The position numbers and the translations under genes are program-made. From RGDT01 sp964630925 (lineage in GTDB: Bacteria > Planctomycetota > Planctomycetia > Gemmatales > Gemmataceae), in the NCBI GenBank assembly GCA_964630925.1, contig CAZVZK010000001.1:1-64000 (forward strand): a stretch of 64,000 bases of DNA. The letters are read 5' to 3'. The notes beneath the pieces are model-generated. The model searched no databases, had not been told where the DNA came from, and was given only the letters and a program-made list of their open reading frames with translations. Shown piece by piece: positions 9,901 through 16,846 of the stretch (position 1 is its first letter; each line of letters begins with the position of its first letter).

Positions 9901-10360
9901 GGAAGCGCCGCACCGCCTCCGCCGTCACGAGCTGCCCGGGCAGGATCATCTTGAGCGCCACCAGACGCCCCAGACCCGGCTGCCGCGCCCGGTAAACGAC
10001 ACCCATCCCGCCCCGCGCGATCTCACCGAGGATCTCGTAGCCGCCCACGGCCCGCGGGGCCGGCCCCTCCCCCTCCCCCTTCCGCGGGGCCGTCCGGGTC
10101 GCGTCGGCCGAGGAGGCCCCAAGTCCGGCCGGCTCCAGCTCCGGGAACCGCCGCAGATACGCCTCCGCGGTGACGTCCTCGCCCGCCTTGCGGCGGTAGT
10201 CGATGTCGAGGCAGACGAGCTCGCGGAGCAGGGGCCGGCGCTCCTCACCCTCGAAACCGGCGATGGCCTCGGCGATGTCGGGCCGCCTGCCGGCCCGCCA
10301 GGCGGCCTCGAAGTGGTCGCAGGCGGCCTCGAACCGCCGACGGTCGGTCGCTTCGCTCAT
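6968..10360 (-). CDS. Ser/Thr protein kinase with C-terminal WD40 propellers
   Basis: 1130 aa, single-pass membrane protein. The kinase domain spans about 108-370: glycine loop ARGGMG, Lys137 in VALK, HRDLKPSN with catalytic Asp230, DFG with Asp248, and MAPEQ. All key residues are present, so it should be active. A transmembrane helix follows at about 394-416, then a coiled coil rich in Ala/Glu/Arg (about 420-470), then WD40 repeats to the end (many copies of xxVAFSPDGxxLAS), enough for about two seven-bladed propellers. In this topology the kinase is cytoplasmic and the propellers are extracytoplasmic, a PknB-like sensor layout. The ATG has a strong GGAGGAG seven nt upstream. Upstream is the TPR-CHAT gene and downstream the ECF sigma gene, a plausible signalling cluster. 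The ligand is unknown. Confidence 0.95.
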   Translation of the reverse strand: MSEATDRRRFEAACDHFEAAWRAGRRPDIAEAIAGFEGEERRPLLRELVCLDIDYRRKAGEDVTAEAYLRRFPELEPAGLGASSADATRTAPRKGEGEGPAPRAVGGYEILGEIARGGMGVVYRARQPGLGRLVALKMILPGQLVTAEAVRRFRTEAENVARLAHESIVPIYEVGEYEGQPFFTMKLIEGGSLDWHVERLLGDPRASASLMATVARAVHHAHQHGLIHRDLKPSNILLDEVGRPHVTDFGLAKRLEASIDLTRSNAIVGTPCYMAPEQAAGQQNVTMAADVYGLGAILYELLCGGPPFKAETPLETLRQVLQDDPEPPSRRRGGVPRDLEVIALKCLAKEPERRYGGTLELAEDLERWLAGEAITARPTGALERGVRWVRRHPALAALIVVSFLGSLALVGALVAGSYNARLAKANAKLEEALETAERERAEADRQRARAVEAERLTRQHAYVSQMAAVQQAHKEKQGGRVLQLLRSLIPEREDIEDLRGWEWHHLWHLYNGEQARLGGHAGGVTGVTFRPGGGLLASSSTDGTVRIWETTRNVEAACCRGHEGQVNAVAFSLRGDRLVTAGEDRTVRVWDSVTGKQLLSIAGHPGPVTCLALSPDGSRIISGSQALVQSWDTLTGGRHWTASVKYPLADLACSPDGARVVAASQDSLAGNGAVLGVCVLLDASTGKSVKELEGSQPGRSSVAYSPDGKLLCVAEYTRRPNGFTGTIALRDASTGRVTAVLTGHASLVTRLAFSPDGAMLASASLDRTIRIWDVAKAVELYCLHEEAGATSVAWSQDGQRLASGSDGRTVKLWPMPKPPVRKVFQAKARINHVAFSPDGSSLAVSSPDGAVVLAIPGGVERFRREGGTHLRAHWGPDSDTLHAGDLVSISKKRLPHPHPLSGPLKHFTKGVGAAFHPRRGFLAEVAHGSVEVWDTATGKRLSSVMKPARPAFQLAVAAHPTEPWIAIGGMDDRVTSPGFVDVHDATSGRLVRSLGGFREHAVQVTFSPDGTKLAAAICQPRNTAKLTLHAEVRVWETAGWQEIRTFRGHLGPVWSLDFSPDGRRLVSAGAIISGGPGEWIVWDIRTGLEVYRHEDGKAGAIAAAFSPCGRWLATGDCRGEVLIRDGSPRR

Positions 10361-10529
10361 GTTCTCGCTCCTCCAATGAGGATGCCCGTCTGGGCCACGG
10401 AGGGGCCACCGCGTCCCGCAGAAGGTCGGATCCGCCCTTCCCCGGCCAGGCCACGGCCGAGGACAGCAGGAGGGGATGGCCGCCGGAGTGTGGACGGAGG
10501 CGTCCCGAGGCCCGCGTTGAGGTTACGGA

Positions 10530-10549
10530 ATGCGGATGATCCTATCAGC
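10530..10549 (-). repeat. Second copy of the GATCCTATCAGC word
   Basis: The 16-mer GGATGATCCTATCAGC here is identical to 6068-6083, and the surrounding 20 bases differ by one. It begins 9 nt past the stop of the TPR-CHAT gene; the copy at 6 kb begins 14 nt past the sigma gene stop. Read on the minus strand it contains TAGGAT, a possible -10 for the kinase gene, although the kinase start is about 175 nt away and no good -35 is seen. Confidence 0.4.
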
Positions 10550-10557
10550 TCAGGCCG

Positions 10558-13500
10558 TCAGCGCCAGTCGCCGCTGAGCTGCCACGCCGCCCACCACGCC
10601 GCCGGCGAACGCCGCTCACCCTTGCCGGCCACGACCCGCTCCCCCGCCTTGCCCACGCCACGCAGGCCCGTCAACGTGAGTTTCTTGACCTTGGCCTCGA
10701 CCCAATCGGGGTGGCGCATCACGTCGAGCTGCGCCTGCCGCAGCGCCTCAATCTTGGGGAGCCTCTTCTCCCAGAGGTGGTGATAAAAGCGTTCCATCAG
10801 GACCGCCGTCGCCGCGTCGTGGACCGACCACAGCGACGACACCACCGACCGACACCCCGCGACGGCGAACGCACGCTGCAAACCCAACAGCCCCTCGGCG
10901 GCCGCCGACTTCCCCAGGCCCGTCTCGCACGCCGACAGCACCGCGAGATCCATGCCGGAGAGGTCCATCTCCGCCACCTCCAGCGCCGTCAGCACGCCGC
11001 CGCCGGACAGCACCACGCCGCTCATCAGGCCGGGGTGCCCCCCCGCCTCCTTGAAGTACGCGTGCGTCGCGAGATGCGCCACCCCCGCCAGCGGCAGCCC
11101 GCGCCGCAGCGCCGCGCCGTCCGCCCCCGCCCCACGCAGCTCCTGCACCCGCGCCTTCGGGTGCCGCGCAGTGAACGCCTTGCGCACGGCCTCCGCCTCC
11201 GGTGCCGTCGCGGGCAGCGCGGACCACCCCTTGCCGAATTCCAGACCGCCGGCCAGCAAGAGGCCCGCGCGGGCGTCCCCCGCCGACTCCGGAAGTAGTC
11301 GCGGCACCGGCACCACCCCGAAGGCGCGTTCCTCGATGAGGTACGCCCCGGACCTCGCGCCAGGCAGCGCCGCCAGGGGCACCCACGCCAACGCCCCGTC
11401 CGGGCTGGACAGCACAGTGCCCGCCCCGCCCAGCAGCGGCTCCAGCGGCAGCCAGATCAGCCGGCGCAGGGCCGCGCCGTCGCGTGCCCCGTCCTCGCCC
11501 CTGGCCAGCGACTCGCGCCAGCGTGCCGCGGCGGCCTCGATGGGCGCCGCCGGCCCAAGCTCGACGCGTGCCGGCGCCGCCCCGCGCCGCAGCACCCAGG
11601 CGGCGACGTGGGCCGTGTACCGCCCCGCGCCGCGCCGCGTATGGTCATGGCGGACGTACCCCAGGAAGTCAACGAGCGCCACGCCGTCCGGCAGTGCCGC
11701 CACGACGGCCTCGGGTGACACGGGACGCCGGGCCTCGCGGAACGCCGCGCGGGCGGACAACGCCTCCTCCGCCTCATCCCGCTCGCGGGCCAGCTCATCC
11801 AGCCGGGCCTTGCCTCCCGGCACGCCCCCCAGCGCCACCGCCGCCATGCCGCGGACGGCCACATCCACCCTGCCCAACAGCTCCATCGCCTCCGGTGACC
11901 CGTCCTTGGAGAGGAGGCGTGCCGTGCGCCGCATCGCCTGCTGCCGCCCGAACACCGCGCCCTTCCAATCGAGGACGTGCCCGTACCCCGCCCCCGGCAG
12001 GGAGAGCCGCAGGTTGAGTACGTTCCGCAGCGAGGCGGCGGCGTTGAGCTGCTGCTGCTCCGACTGTGAGCCGGCGGCCAGCGCCAGCCGGCGTGAGGCC
12101 CGGCCCACCGCCAGCTCCGACTGCTCCGCGGCCGCGCCCAGGTCGCCCACCTGTTGGAGGATGGCGGCGAGGTCATTGCGGGACATCACGCCCTCGCGGC
12201 TCAGCTCGCCCTCGTAGGCATCGACAAGCCCGGCGACGCGGCGGGCGTCCACGGCCGCCTCCCGGGGCGAGCCCATGTCCGCCTGGAGGCGTGCGAGGCG
12301 GCCCAACGCCATCACGTACCGCGGGTGCTTCTCCCCGTTCTCGCTCCGCGCCCTGGCGACCGCCTCTTTGAGGATCGGGAGGGCCTCCTTCAGCATCCCG
12401 GCCTCGTGGTAGGTCGTCCCCAATTGTGCAAGGACCCTGGAGTACAGGGGGGTGGCCGCCAGGCCGCCCGCTCGCACCGCGCGCATGGCCTTCAACTGCC
12501 ACTCGAACTCGCCGTCCCTGTCGTTCCGCCGTGTGGCGAGCGCCACCCGGTCCAGCATCGACTGGATGGTGTCGGGGTGGCTGGCCCCGAAGGTGGCCAG
12601 GCGGATCTCGTACACCCGGACGAGCAGCGCCCCCGCCCCCTCGTCCCCGTCTTCCAGCTGGGCCAGTGCGAGCGAGCGGAGGGCCGACGCGTATTTGGGG
12701 TGGCGCTCCCCGAACGCGGCGCGGGCCAGGTCGGACGCACGCTTCAACAAGGGGAGGGCCTCGGCCACCTCGCCGCGCGCCGCCAGGACGGCCGCGATGT
12801 CGCCCAGGCAGGTGATCACGGCGGGGGAGTCCTCCCCGCGGGACGCCTTCAGCAGCGCCAGCACCCGCCGCAAGGTCGCCAACGCCCCCGGCAGGTCCCC
12901 CACCCCGACCTGCGCCTCCGCCACCGCGCCCACCGCGACGGGGTAAAAGAAGTGCCGCTCGCCGGCGGCCGCGCGGGTCATCCCGGCGGCACGCGTCGCG
13001 GCGTCCAGGCTGGCCCGCGGGTCGCCGAGCCGCCACAACACCCGCGAGAGGTAGACCAGTGCCCGCGCCATCGGGATCGACTTCTCCATCCCGACGCGTT
13101 TGTAGATCGCCACGACCTCCTGCAGCTCCCGGCGCGACTCGGCGTCACGGCCCAGGGCGCTCAGCGCGACGGCCACGGTCTCGCGCGATTGGGCCGTCAG
13201 CGTGTGCGAGGCCCCCAGGCCGCGCACACGCAGGGCCAACGCCCGCCGGGCGCTGGCGAGTGAGGCCTCCAGGTCGGCGAGCATCCTCTGGGCCAGCGAC
13301 AGCGCGTCCAACGCCCGCGCCAGCTCGACGTGGGACGTACCCAGCAGGCCCTCGCCCAGCTCCAACGCCTTCTCGGCGGTGAGGCGTGCGGTCTTGAAGT
13401 TCCCGGTTTCCCGATACAGGTACGAAAGGGTGCAAAGGCTCGTGCACACGTCGCGGTGGTCAGGCCCGTGGGCCGCCAGGCTGATCTCGAAGGCGCGCTC

Positions 13501-14232
13501 GGCCAGGCGGAGGCCCGTGCGTAGATCGCCCAGGGCCGCCAGCGTTTCCCCAAGCGCGTTCAGGCTGGCGGCGTAGGCCGGGTGCGCCTCGCCGCACACC
13601 CTCGCCTGGATACGCACGGCCCGCTCGAAGACCGGCAACGCCTCCTGCCGGCGGCCGAGATCCTGGAGGGCCAGGCCCAGGTTGTGCAGGTAGATGGCGG
13701 TCACCGGGTGCCACTCGCCGAACGCCTCGCGCGTCAACGCCTCCTGGCGGCGGACGAGCGTCAAGGCTTCGGCGAACCGGGCCTTCTTCTGGGCCTCGGC
13801 CACGGCCTTGCCCAGGTTGAGGGCCTCGTCGTACTTCCGCCACGCCTCGGGGGAGTCGCGGAGCCGCTCCGCCACCCGGAGGGCGTGGTAGGCGTCGATG
13901 GCCCGCCAATCGCCCGGCGGGTGGTACAGCCGGCGCGCCGCCAACAGGTCACGCCGCAGCGGCACCGCCTCGGCCGCCCGCCCCCCGTGCGCCAGCCACA
14001 GGCCGACCGAGTCGCACAGATGCATCTGCGACGCCCGGATCACCCCGAACACCTGCCGGTCGATCTCGAGCGCTTTCACGGCGAGGGGGACGGTCTCCGC
14101 GGTCTTGCCGGCCCTGGCGAGGCGGTCGCCTTCAAGGAGCATCTCGCGGCCCCGCCGGTGCAAGGCGAGCTGCTCAGGCGTGGCGACGGACAGGCCGTGC
14201 GGGCCGGCGGCGAGGGCGAGGAGGAGGATCAT
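10558..14232 (-). CDS. TPR-CHAT putative cysteine protease
   Basis: 1224 aa. A hydrophobic N-terminus (MILLLALAAG) suggests export or membrane attachment. Residues about 150-800 are kinesin-light-chain-type TPRs of roughly 42 residues (for example ALPVFERAVRIQARVCGEAHP). The C-terminal CHAT caspase-like domain (about 860-1180) keeps both catalytic residues: His1057 in HLATHAYF and Cys1102 in SACETGLG, followed by the typical LWSVHDAATAVLMERFY. It should therefore be a competent protease, with the TPRs as sensor or substrate scaffold (known from TPR-CHAT proteins generally; target here unknown). The start lies one nt after the DUF1571 stop (TGA-C-ATG), so translation is probably coupled. There are no cas genes near, so it is not the type III-E CRISPR TPR-CHAT. 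Confidence 0.93.
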   Translation of the reverse strand: MILLLALAAGPHGLSVATPEQLALHRRGREMLLEGDRLARAGKTAETVPLAVKALEIDRQVFGVIRASQMHLCDSVGLWLAHGGRAAEAVPLRRDLLAARRLYHPPGDWRAIDAYHALRVAERLRDSPEAWRKYDEALNLGKAVAEAQKKARFAEALTLVRRQEALTREAFGEWHPVTAIYLHNLGLALQDLGRRQEALPVFERAVRIQARVCGEAHPAYAASLNALGETLAALGDLRTGLRLAERAFEISLAAHGPDHRDVCTSLCTLSYLYRETGNFKTARLTAEKALELGEGLLGTSHVELARALDALSLAQRMLADLEASLASARRALALRVRGLGASHTLTAQSRETVAVALSALGRDAESRRELQEVVAIYKRVGMEKSIPMARALVYLSRVLWRLGDPRASLDAATRAAGMTRAAAGERHFFYPVAVGAVAEAQVGVGDLPGALATLRRVLALLKASRGEDSPAVITCLGDIAAVLAARGEVAEALPLLKRASDLARAAFGERHPKYASALRSLALAQLEDGDEGAGALLVRVYEIRLATFGASHPDTIQSMLDRVALATRRNDRDGEFEWQLKAMRAVRAGGLAATPLYSRVLAQLGTTYHEAGMLKEALPILKEAVARARSENGEKHPRYVMALGRLARLQADMGSPREAAVDARRVAGLVDAYEGELSREGVMSRNDLAAILQQVGDLGAAAEQSELAVGRASRRLALAAGSQSEQQQLNAAASLRNVLNLRLSLPGAGYGHVLDWKGAVFGRQQAMRRTARLLSKDGSPEAMELLGRVDVAVRGMAAVALGGVPGGKARLDELARERDEAEEALSARAAFREARRPVSPEAVVAALPDGVALVDFLGYVRHDHTRRGAGRYTAHVAAWVLRRGAAPARVELGPAAPIEAAAARWRESLARGEDGARDGAALRRLIWLPLEPLLGGAGTVLSSPDGALAWVPLAALPGARSGAYLIEERAFGVVPVPRLLPESAGDARAGLLLAGGLEFGKGWSALPATAPEAEAVRKAFTARHPKARVQELRGAGADGAALRRGLPLAGVAHLATHAYFKEAGGHPGLMSGVVLSGGGVLTALEVAEMDLSGMDLAVLSACETGLGKSAAAEGLLGLQRAFAVAGCRSVVSSLWSVHDAATAVLMERFYHHLWEKRLPKIEALRQAQLDVMRHPDWVEAKVKKLTLTGLRGVGKAGERVVAGKGERRSPAAWWAAWQLSGDWR

Positions 14233-14233
14233 G

Positions 14234-15025
14234 TCACTTGCTCAGGCCGGCGCGGGTGAAGACGCCCGGCGGGTGTTCGGGGTTCAGCACGAGGTTCCGC
14301 CAGTAATACTTGCCGATCAGCGTGCCCGCGCCGTCCTCCAGCACCGACCCCACCTGTAGCCACGTCGCCGGGTCGAAGTAGAAGACCGCGTGGCGGATGC
14401 CGTCGTCCTCCGCCCGGCGGTAGCGCCTCGTCACCTTCCAGCACTCCAGCCCGCCCAGCTCCGGCACCTTGACGAGGCCCTCGTAGCGGACATCGAGCGT
14501 GCCGGCGTCGCGGGCCTTCTTCCAGTACTTCAGCGAGCGCACCGTCCCGAGCTGGATGCCGAACTCCGTGGCCGGGTAGCGTGCCGACGCGCGGGCGTCG
14601 TCGCCGTCCGGGTCGCGCTTCACGACGCCCACCAGGCCGAGGAGGCCGGCGGGCAGCACGAGGAGTTTGCCGTCGTTCTCGCCCTGGACGTAGAGGGTCC
14701 GCTTGGCGAGGCGTTCGCCCTCCAGCCAGTCCATGCGGACGCTGAAGGGCTCCTCGCGGAACCAGCAGGCGACGCGCTCCGGGGGCTGCAGCTTGCCGCC
14801 GATGCGCTCCTGCTTGATGAGCGTGGCGCGGTAACCCTTCACCTCGCGCTCGTAGCGGGCGATGGACGCCTCCAGGAACGCCACGGGGTCGGCGGACGCC
14901 AGCGACGAGATGTCCTTGACGGCGCCGGCGGGGCGTGTGGGGTCGGCCGGCGTGTCGTCCGCGGGGCGGTGCTGCTCCGGGGCGAGGATGAAGACCAGCG
15001 GCAGGAGGATGAGAAGCCGTCGCAT
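14234..15025 (-). CDS. DUF1571 secreted protein
   Basis: 263 aa, secreted. The signal peptide MRRLLILLPLVFILAPEQ sets the ATG at 15025. The body matches DUF1571: YRATLIKQERIGGKLQPPE followed by a V(A)CWFREEPFSVRMDW-type strand, then KRTLYVQGENDGKLLVLP. The family resembles outer-membrane lipoprotein carrier or sorting folds (LolA/LolB-like beta half-barrel) by its strand pattern, which is inference; no function is established. It is the first gene of a two-gene unit with the TPR-CHAT gene, separated by a single base. A promoter candidate with TAAAAT lies 32 nt before the ATG. Confidence 0.88.
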   Translation of the reverse strand: MRRLLILLPLVFILAPEQHRPADDTPADPTRPAGAVKDISSLASADPVAFLEASIARYEREVKGYRATLIKQERIGGKLQPPERVACWFREEPFSVRMDWLEGERLAKRTLYVQGENDGKLLVLPAGLLGLVGVVKRDPDGDDARASARYPATEFGIQLGTVRSLKYWKKARDAGTLDVRYEGLVKVPELGGLECWKVTRRYRRAEDDGIRHAVFYFDPATWLQVGSVLEDGAGTLIGKYYWRNLVLNPEHPPGVFTRAGLSK

Positions 15026-15056
15026 CGTGCCCATTCCTCGGGGAGACGGTGATGAC

Positions 15057-15085
15057 ATTTTATGCGGTCCGCCCGGCGGGGACAA
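15057..15085 (-). promoter_or_regulatory. Promoter candidate TTGTCC-N17-TAAAAT
   Basis: On the minus strand, TTGTCC (15080-15085) and TAAAAT (15057-15062) are separated by 17 nt, and the -10 ends about 32 nt before the DUF1571 ATG. It is arranged back-to-back with the plus-strand promoter candidate at 15110-15137. Confidence 0.5.
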
Positions 15086-15109
15086 CGACGGTTCTGGAGG
15101 GCGGGGGGG

Positions 15110-15137
15110 CGGACAGTCGGGCCGTGCCGACTATACT
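15110..15137 (+). promoter_or_regulatory. Promoter candidate CGGACA-N16-TATACT
   Basis: CGGACA (15110-15115), a 16-nt spacer and TATACT (15132-15137) lie 26 nt before the ATG of the 48-aa basic protein, with CGGAG in between as a ribosome binding site. This supports the small gene being real. Confidence 0.5.
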
Positions 15138-15163
15138 ACCTTTTCCAACACGGAGTGCGATCC

Positions 15164-15310
15164 ATGACGATGCGGGCCAAACATCTGCGGACGGCGGCGA
15201 AGCGGAAGCGGAAGAACAAGAACCAGCCGACGCCGAAGGCCATCAAGGCCAGGAAGCGGGCGCACAAGAAGAAGATGTGGAAGGGCAACCGCATCGCCCT
15301 CGGGGTGTGA
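15164..15310 (+). CDS. 48-aa very basic small protein
   Basis: 48 aa with 12 Lys and 7 Arg (40 percent). After MTMRAKHLRTAA comes a run of alternating Lys/Arg/Asn, a short PTPKAIKARKRAHKKK segment and a less charged end (MWKGNRIALGV). It is probably cytoplasmic and binds nucleic acid or ribosomes; this follows only from composition. Its own promoter candidate and GGAG motif precede the ATG at 15164; the frame is open from 15062 but the extra residues are encoded by the divergent promoter region. It is a single plus-strand gene between minus-strand genes. I do not recognise it as a known ribosomal protein. Confidence 0.7.
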   Translation: MTMRAKHLRTAAKRKRKNKNQPTPKAIKARKRAHKKKMWKGNRIALGV

Positions 15311-15350
15311 GGAGCGTAGGCGTTCCGCCCCCGGATGCCATGCAGGGCGT

Positions 15351-16790
15351 TCAGCCCCGGACGCCCGGCAGCCACGCCCCGTGGAAGCCATGCGGCACGC
15401 GCCGCGGCAGGAGCACACGCGCCTCCGGCTTCATCGACGGCGCGTCGAGGATCAGCAGCTCGCTCTTCCCGGCAGCCGCGTCGTACACGAACGTCAACAG
15501 CCAGCCGTCGTCCTCGCCCTTCCCGCCGGGCCGGGCCGCGAACACCGGCTCGCCGCACTGCCTAGCCTTCCCCAGGCCGTGCCGGGCCGTCCGCCCCTTC
15601 TCGAAGTCGTACTTGATGAGCGCGTCCATCGACAGCTTCATCGCGTAGCCGTACCGCGCCTTGCGCCCCGTGAGTGACTCGTTGACGCGCGGGAAGTCGG
15701 CGGCCACGTCGTCGAGCGGGCCCTCCTTCACCTTGCCCGACTTACGATCCAGCCGCCATCGGTATGGCACCGTGCCCTGCTCCTTCAACTGTTTCTCCGT
15801 CAGCCTGTCCGGGGGGATGATCTCGTCGGGGAACGACTTCATCCGACAGCCGGTCAGGACCGTCTCGTCGCCCTCGTCGTGGGCGTTGAAGACGTGGAAG
15901 ACGTAGCAGGTCTCCACGGCGAACCACCGCACCTTGCCCCCGTGCCGCGGCATCACGCCCATGCGCGCCCCGCGTTTCGGCTCGAAGCCGAACGCCGGCT
16001 TCCCCGTCAACAGCCGCGCGAAGTCGAACGCCATCGGCAGGTCCATGAAGACGGCGTGCTTCTCAGTGATGGCGAAGTCGTGCATCATCACCGGGTTGGG
16101 GATGTCGATGGCCGACGTGTGCTTGATGACTCCCTTGGGGTCGGCCACGGCGTACCGCACGTAAGGCTTCACCGGCTGGTAGCCGAAGAAGAACATCTCC
16201 CCGGTCACCGGATCGACCTTCGGGTGGGCCGTGCAGTTGTGCTTCAGCTTGCCGTCGAAGGTGTGACGCCCCACGGTGTCCAGCGACGGCACCTTGACCT
16301 CATGCGGGGCGCCGCCCTCCCACAGGGCCAGCAGACGGCCGGCGTGCCAGACGAGGGCGGTGTTGGCGGCATTCTTGTACCCGTCCTTGCCGGCCATCAC
16401 CTTCTTGAAGTCGGGGGGGCCGGCCAGCCCGCCGGAAAGCGCCTTGCCCGCCTTCTTCTCCTCCTCGTACCCCTCGGTGCGGACGAACCGGTTGCGGTAG
16501 CTGGCCTTGCCGCCCTTGATGTGCAGCCCGTGCAGCATGCCGTCGCCGTCGAACCAGTGGTACGCCCCGAGGGGGTCGTGGGCGGGGTTCGGGCCGTTGC
16601 GCACGAACATCCCCTCGAGCCCCTTGGGCAGGGCCCCGACCACCTTCAGGCCGTCGAGTGTGACCTCGTCACGCACAGGCGCGTAGTTCCCCTGGAGGAA
16701 CGGGCTGGGCGGCCTCTTGCCCGCGTCGGCGAGGGCGGGCGTGGCCAGGGCCAGGGGTGTCAGGGCGAGGAAGTCACGTCGGGTGGTCAC
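15351..16790 (-). CDS. Carotenoid cleavage oxygenase (RPE65 family)
   Basis: 479 aa, close to the family's usual length. It carries the conserved FVRNGPNP and HWFDGDGMLH motifs and the four candidate Fe(II)-binding histidines in TAHPKVD, MMHDFAIT, HVFNAHDEG and HGFHGAWLP. The family oxidatively cleaves carbon-carbon double bonds in carotenoids, apocarotenoids or stilbene-like compounds; the substrate cannot be read from sequence. The N-terminus (TTRRDFLALTPLALATPALA) is a twin-arginine leader, so the folded enzyme is probably exported through Tat, which is unusual for the family outside such lineages. The start codon is GTG. The upstream gene is the TPR/pseudokinase gene, 52 bp away, with a promoter candidate in the gap. 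Confidence 0.93.
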   Translation of the reverse strand: MTTRRDFLALTPLALATPALADAGKRPPSPFLQGNYAPVRDEVTLDGLKVVGALPKGLEGMFVRNGPNPAHDPLGAYHWFDGDGMLHGLHIKGGKASYRNRFVRTEGYEEEKKAGKALSGGLAGPPDFKKVMAGKDGYKNAANTALVWHAGRLLALWEGGAPHEVKVPSLDTVGRHTFDGKLKHNCTAHPKVDPVTGEMFFFGYQPVKPYVRYAVADPKGVIKHTSAIDIPNPVMMHDFAITEKHAVFMDLPMAFDFARLLTGKPAFGFEPKRGARMGVMPRHGGKVRWFAVETCYVFHVFNAHDEGDETVLTGCRMKSFPDEIIPPDRLTEKQLKEQGTVPYRWRLDRKSGKVKEGPLDDVAADFPRVNESLTGRKARYGYAMKLSMDALIKYDFEKGRTARHGLGKARQCGEPVFAARPGGKGEDDGWLLTFVYDAAAGKSELLILDAPSMKPEARVLLPRRVPHGFHGAWLPGVRG

Positions 16791-16817
16791 GGGGAGGCCC
16801 TCGGAGGTGATGCCTGC

Positions 16818-16846
16818 ATCCTATGGATGCGACGGCCCGGGCTCAC
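16818..16846 (-). promoter_or_regulatory. Promoter candidate GTGAGC-N17-TAGGAT
   Basis: On the minus strand, GTGAGC (16841-16846) overlaps the stop codon of the TPR/pseudokinase gene and TAGGAT (16818-16823) lies about 28 nt before the GTG start of the carotenoid oxygenase. The layout copies the candidate at 6073-6100. Confidence 0.4.

Noticed and set aside
10558..14232. Type III-E CRISPR TPR-CHAT (craspase) component
   Set aside because: No cas genes, no gRAMP/Cas7-11 and no repeat array in the window; stand-alone TPR-CHAT proteins are common in planctomycetes.
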